Origin: Pipra filicauda
Taxonomy: Eukaryota; Chordata; Aves; Passeriformes; Pipridae
Direction of reading: 5' to 3'
NCBI RefSeq assembly: GCF_003945595.2
Contig: NW_024104315.1
Coordinates: 1,240,001 to 1,304,000, forward strand
Length of the DNA: 64,000 bases
Of this stretch, positions 61,588-64,000 are shown one piece after another. Both the position numbers and the translations under genes were made by a program. The notes beneath the pieces are model-generated. The model was not told where the DNA came from. It saw nothing but the letters and a program-made list of their open reading frames with translations, and did no database searches. How positions within the stretch are numbered: position 1 is the stretch's first letter; each line of letters starts with the position of its first letter.

Positions 61588-64000
61588 CCACAACTTTTTC
61601 TTTGGACAGCTTACTGTTGGATATGTTACAAATATGCAGGATCCTCTATGAATACAAAATGAGTTTAAAACTAATATCCCTTCAGCCCAAAGAAATATTG
61701 GAGATCTCCATTTTCAACTTAATTTGCCTTTCAGTGGTGGAATGCAGACGTGGGCAGTGCCTGTCAGGTTGTATATGTTATGTCTTAATAACAGGCAATA
61801 AAGCAAGCTGTCCTGCATGAGGGAGTGCATTAATCTGACAGCTCTCTGTCTGAAATAAATAACAATGGAATATTGTGAAAATAAAACGAGTTTGTAAACA
61901 GGCCCTAGCTCTTTTAGGGAAAACAGCCACCTGGATTGTTTTATATGCTAATGCTTTGAACTCCTGAAAAGCAATAAAAAGGGATATGTTTAGCAGGGAT
62001 AGAACTGAGTGTGCGTTGCTCTGGTTTTTAGCGAGGCTGCTTGATAAAAAGAGGCACTTTAAATGTGGGGCTTGCACAGTGGGAGCTGCCACGGGGTGGG
62101 GGACGTGGGACATCCCTCACTGCAGCTCTGGAGATCAGTGTGCCCTCTTGGAAAAGGGATCTCCACAGCTCCCAGCTGCCTCCCTGGCATGGTCACAGCT
62201 TGGGTCTCCCTGGGAAGCAGGAGGTACAGCCTGGAAAGAGGACAAGAATTCCTCTTTTTCCAAGCTACTCCGAGCAGCCTTGGCAAAGCTCTGCTTCTCA
62301 GAGGTGCTGGTAATGTCTCACCTTTGGCTTGGAAGTGTTTCCCAAGGTCAGCTGAGGGTGTGGGCACCTCATTGACATCCTCTGTGCTGCCTCTCGTGAG
62401 GTGCATCACCGAGTTCCCCTCCCCAAAATTTCTGATATTTTCACAGACACCTTTCCTTTCATGGATCCTCTTCATCACCTGAACTGCCACACTGCAGTGT
62501 CTGCACTGGCCCTTGTTGTAATTCATGCCCTGCTCTTTGCTTGCTTTGGGTTTAAACTCTCTGGTTTGAGACTTCACACTTTGTGCATGAGAGTGTTTCA
62601 GTATTAGAATTTTGCAGGACCTTCATGTGCATCCTTCCTTTGCTTTTTCCATCCTTAAGGGTCAGGAAAACTTGATAAACTCACTTGGAATTAAATTTCC
62701 TTTCTTGAGCTCCCTGCTGATCTTTTTGAGGTCAGGAAGTATCTTTGAAAGTCTTTTTTTTTTCCCTTTCAAATGCACAAATACAGGAGACGTGCCAGTA
62801 ACCCCATGCAGCATTTCTAAGACACTTTCTTCCTAATGTACCCAAGATTATTTTCTTACCCTTTAAGGGCATAATTAGTGCTGTGAGGTCTGGGCCATGC
62901 CTGCTCTCTGTGCTGTGCTCTTCATTCCAGCTCAGCCATTAATTCTCTTTGGGTGGGGGAACATCAGGGCATTGGCAAATGCTGAAAAAGGAAGGAAGGA
63001 TCAAAAGCATCCTGTTAGGAGCCATGGGAAAGGGTGCAGCTTCAAGATGCTCATTAATTCAGCCCGTGATAATTTAAACTCAAAGCAACTCCTGGGACAG
63101 CGGGACATCCAAAATTACCCGTTAGGAAAGAGAAACTTTGGAGCGTCCTGTCCTTGCTGCCCTCAGCCTCCCAAATCCCACAGTCCCTGGGATGCAGAAT
63201 GAGAGGAGGGACGTGGAATTGCTTCCCCTCTCCATTCCCAGCCGAGGGTGCAGGACTGGAGTCCCCCAGCAGCACACAGGGAGGGTTTGCCTGCCCTTGC
63301 AGAAGAACAGACTGAATTTTTTGTCACCTCTAGGAAAGGTGCTGGAAATGTTCCCCTGAGATGGGCGCACCTGAATGCACTCCCTGTGCCCATTCCTTCC
63401 AAAGAGGGGATTTTGACAGGCAGGAAAGGTGTCCATTGGGGTTGCTCTCCCTGGTGATTCCATTTTAGGGGATCATTCCGTTTTATGCTGGAACACAAGC
63501 AATGACCTGTTACACCAGCTAAAGACATGAAAAGAAACAAGTCAGAGAAAACAAGGGAAAGTCCAGCCTTTCGTGCCCCTTATGATCCAAATAATAAATC
63601 TTTTTCCCAGCTGAGGGCCTGTAAAGCAGTTGATGAGAAAAGGACATGTGTTTAACAAGAATTTCCCTCATTAGCAATCCAAGGAGGGCCATGCTTAAGG
63701 CAGACAAATAATTTAATTTTGTCACACTTCCTAACATTGCCACCAAACTGAGGCATTTACAGTCACACTTGTCACAACACTAATTATCTGTTTGAACAGC
63801 AGAGCTCCACTGATTGAATGAGTTCTGCAGTGAGATCATTTTATCAGCAGCATCTGATTGTCATGACTTTTTGGATATAGACTATAATGAGAGGAAATAT
63901 GGCTTTGGTACCTTTACAGCAGCTTCAGATGAGACAGAGGGGAACTTCTGCAGCAGCCAAAAGCTTCTGCTCATGGACTGGAAAACAATGTCCTGGGGGC
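60451..64000. other. apparent intergenic DNA downstream of CNTN3
   Basis: No exon-like homology was recognised on either strand. It includes a 26-base A run at 61562-61587. From about 62040 to 63460 the DNA is richer in GC, with several overlapping open frames of 70-172 codons on both strands. None has a recognisable domain, and their mutual overlap argues against coding. No RNA gene or promoter was identified. Confidence 0.65.
61562..61587. repeat. poly-A run of 26
   Basis: Uninterrupted A homopolymer, possibly a retroelement tail. No element body was recognised upstream of it. Confidence 0.93.

Noticed and set aside
62059..62577. Open frame of 172 codons on the minus strand downstream of CNTN3
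   Set aside because: Overlaps several equally long frames on the other strand and shows no family signature. GC-rich DNA has fewer chance stops.

Overview
The window looks like a piece of a bird chromosome. It carries eight recognisable fragments of CR1, the LINE family that dominates avian genomes, in both orientations. It has long AT-rich introns with short exons bounded by GT...AG, and no operons or dense bacterial-type reading frames. CR1 is also common in crocodilians and turtles, so 'bird' is an inference. I cannot name the species.

One gene explains all the coding sequence I can support: the last 19 coding exons of a contactin on the + strand, identified as CNTN3 (BIG-1/PANG). The exons run from 9698 to the stop codon at 58528-58530. 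Read through the splice sites in consistent phase, they give about 909 residues. These cover Ig domains 2-6, four fibronectin type III (FNIII) domains and a C-terminal GPI-attachment signal, with two exons per domain and one exon for the anchor. The signal peptide and Ig1 must lie upstream, because no Ig1 exon is visible in 1-9697.

Layout: 1-9697 is intron with one CR1 fragment. 9698-24814 holds Ig2 and Ig3 (four exons, with a 12.7 kb intron containing an AT-rich 22-bp tandem repeat). 24815-46122 holds Ig4, Ig5 and the first half of Ig6, with two large introns of 7.8 and 8.2 kb. 48657-57867 is a denser run finishing Ig6 and encoding the four FNIII domains, including introns of only 95 and 152 bases. 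58430-58530 encodes the GPI signal. The 3' UTR follows, perhaps to about 60450, and then apparently intergenic DNA to the end.

Contactins are GPI-anchored neuronal adhesion proteins of the immunoglobulin superfamily. The product is expected on the outer face of axonal and synaptic membranes. Outside CNTN3 the most intriguing stretch is about 29137-30503 on the - strand. Several protein-like segments in different frames end at a stop followed by AATAAA, which could be a decayed retrocopy of an unidentified gene. I found no RNA gene, CRISPR array or novel system.
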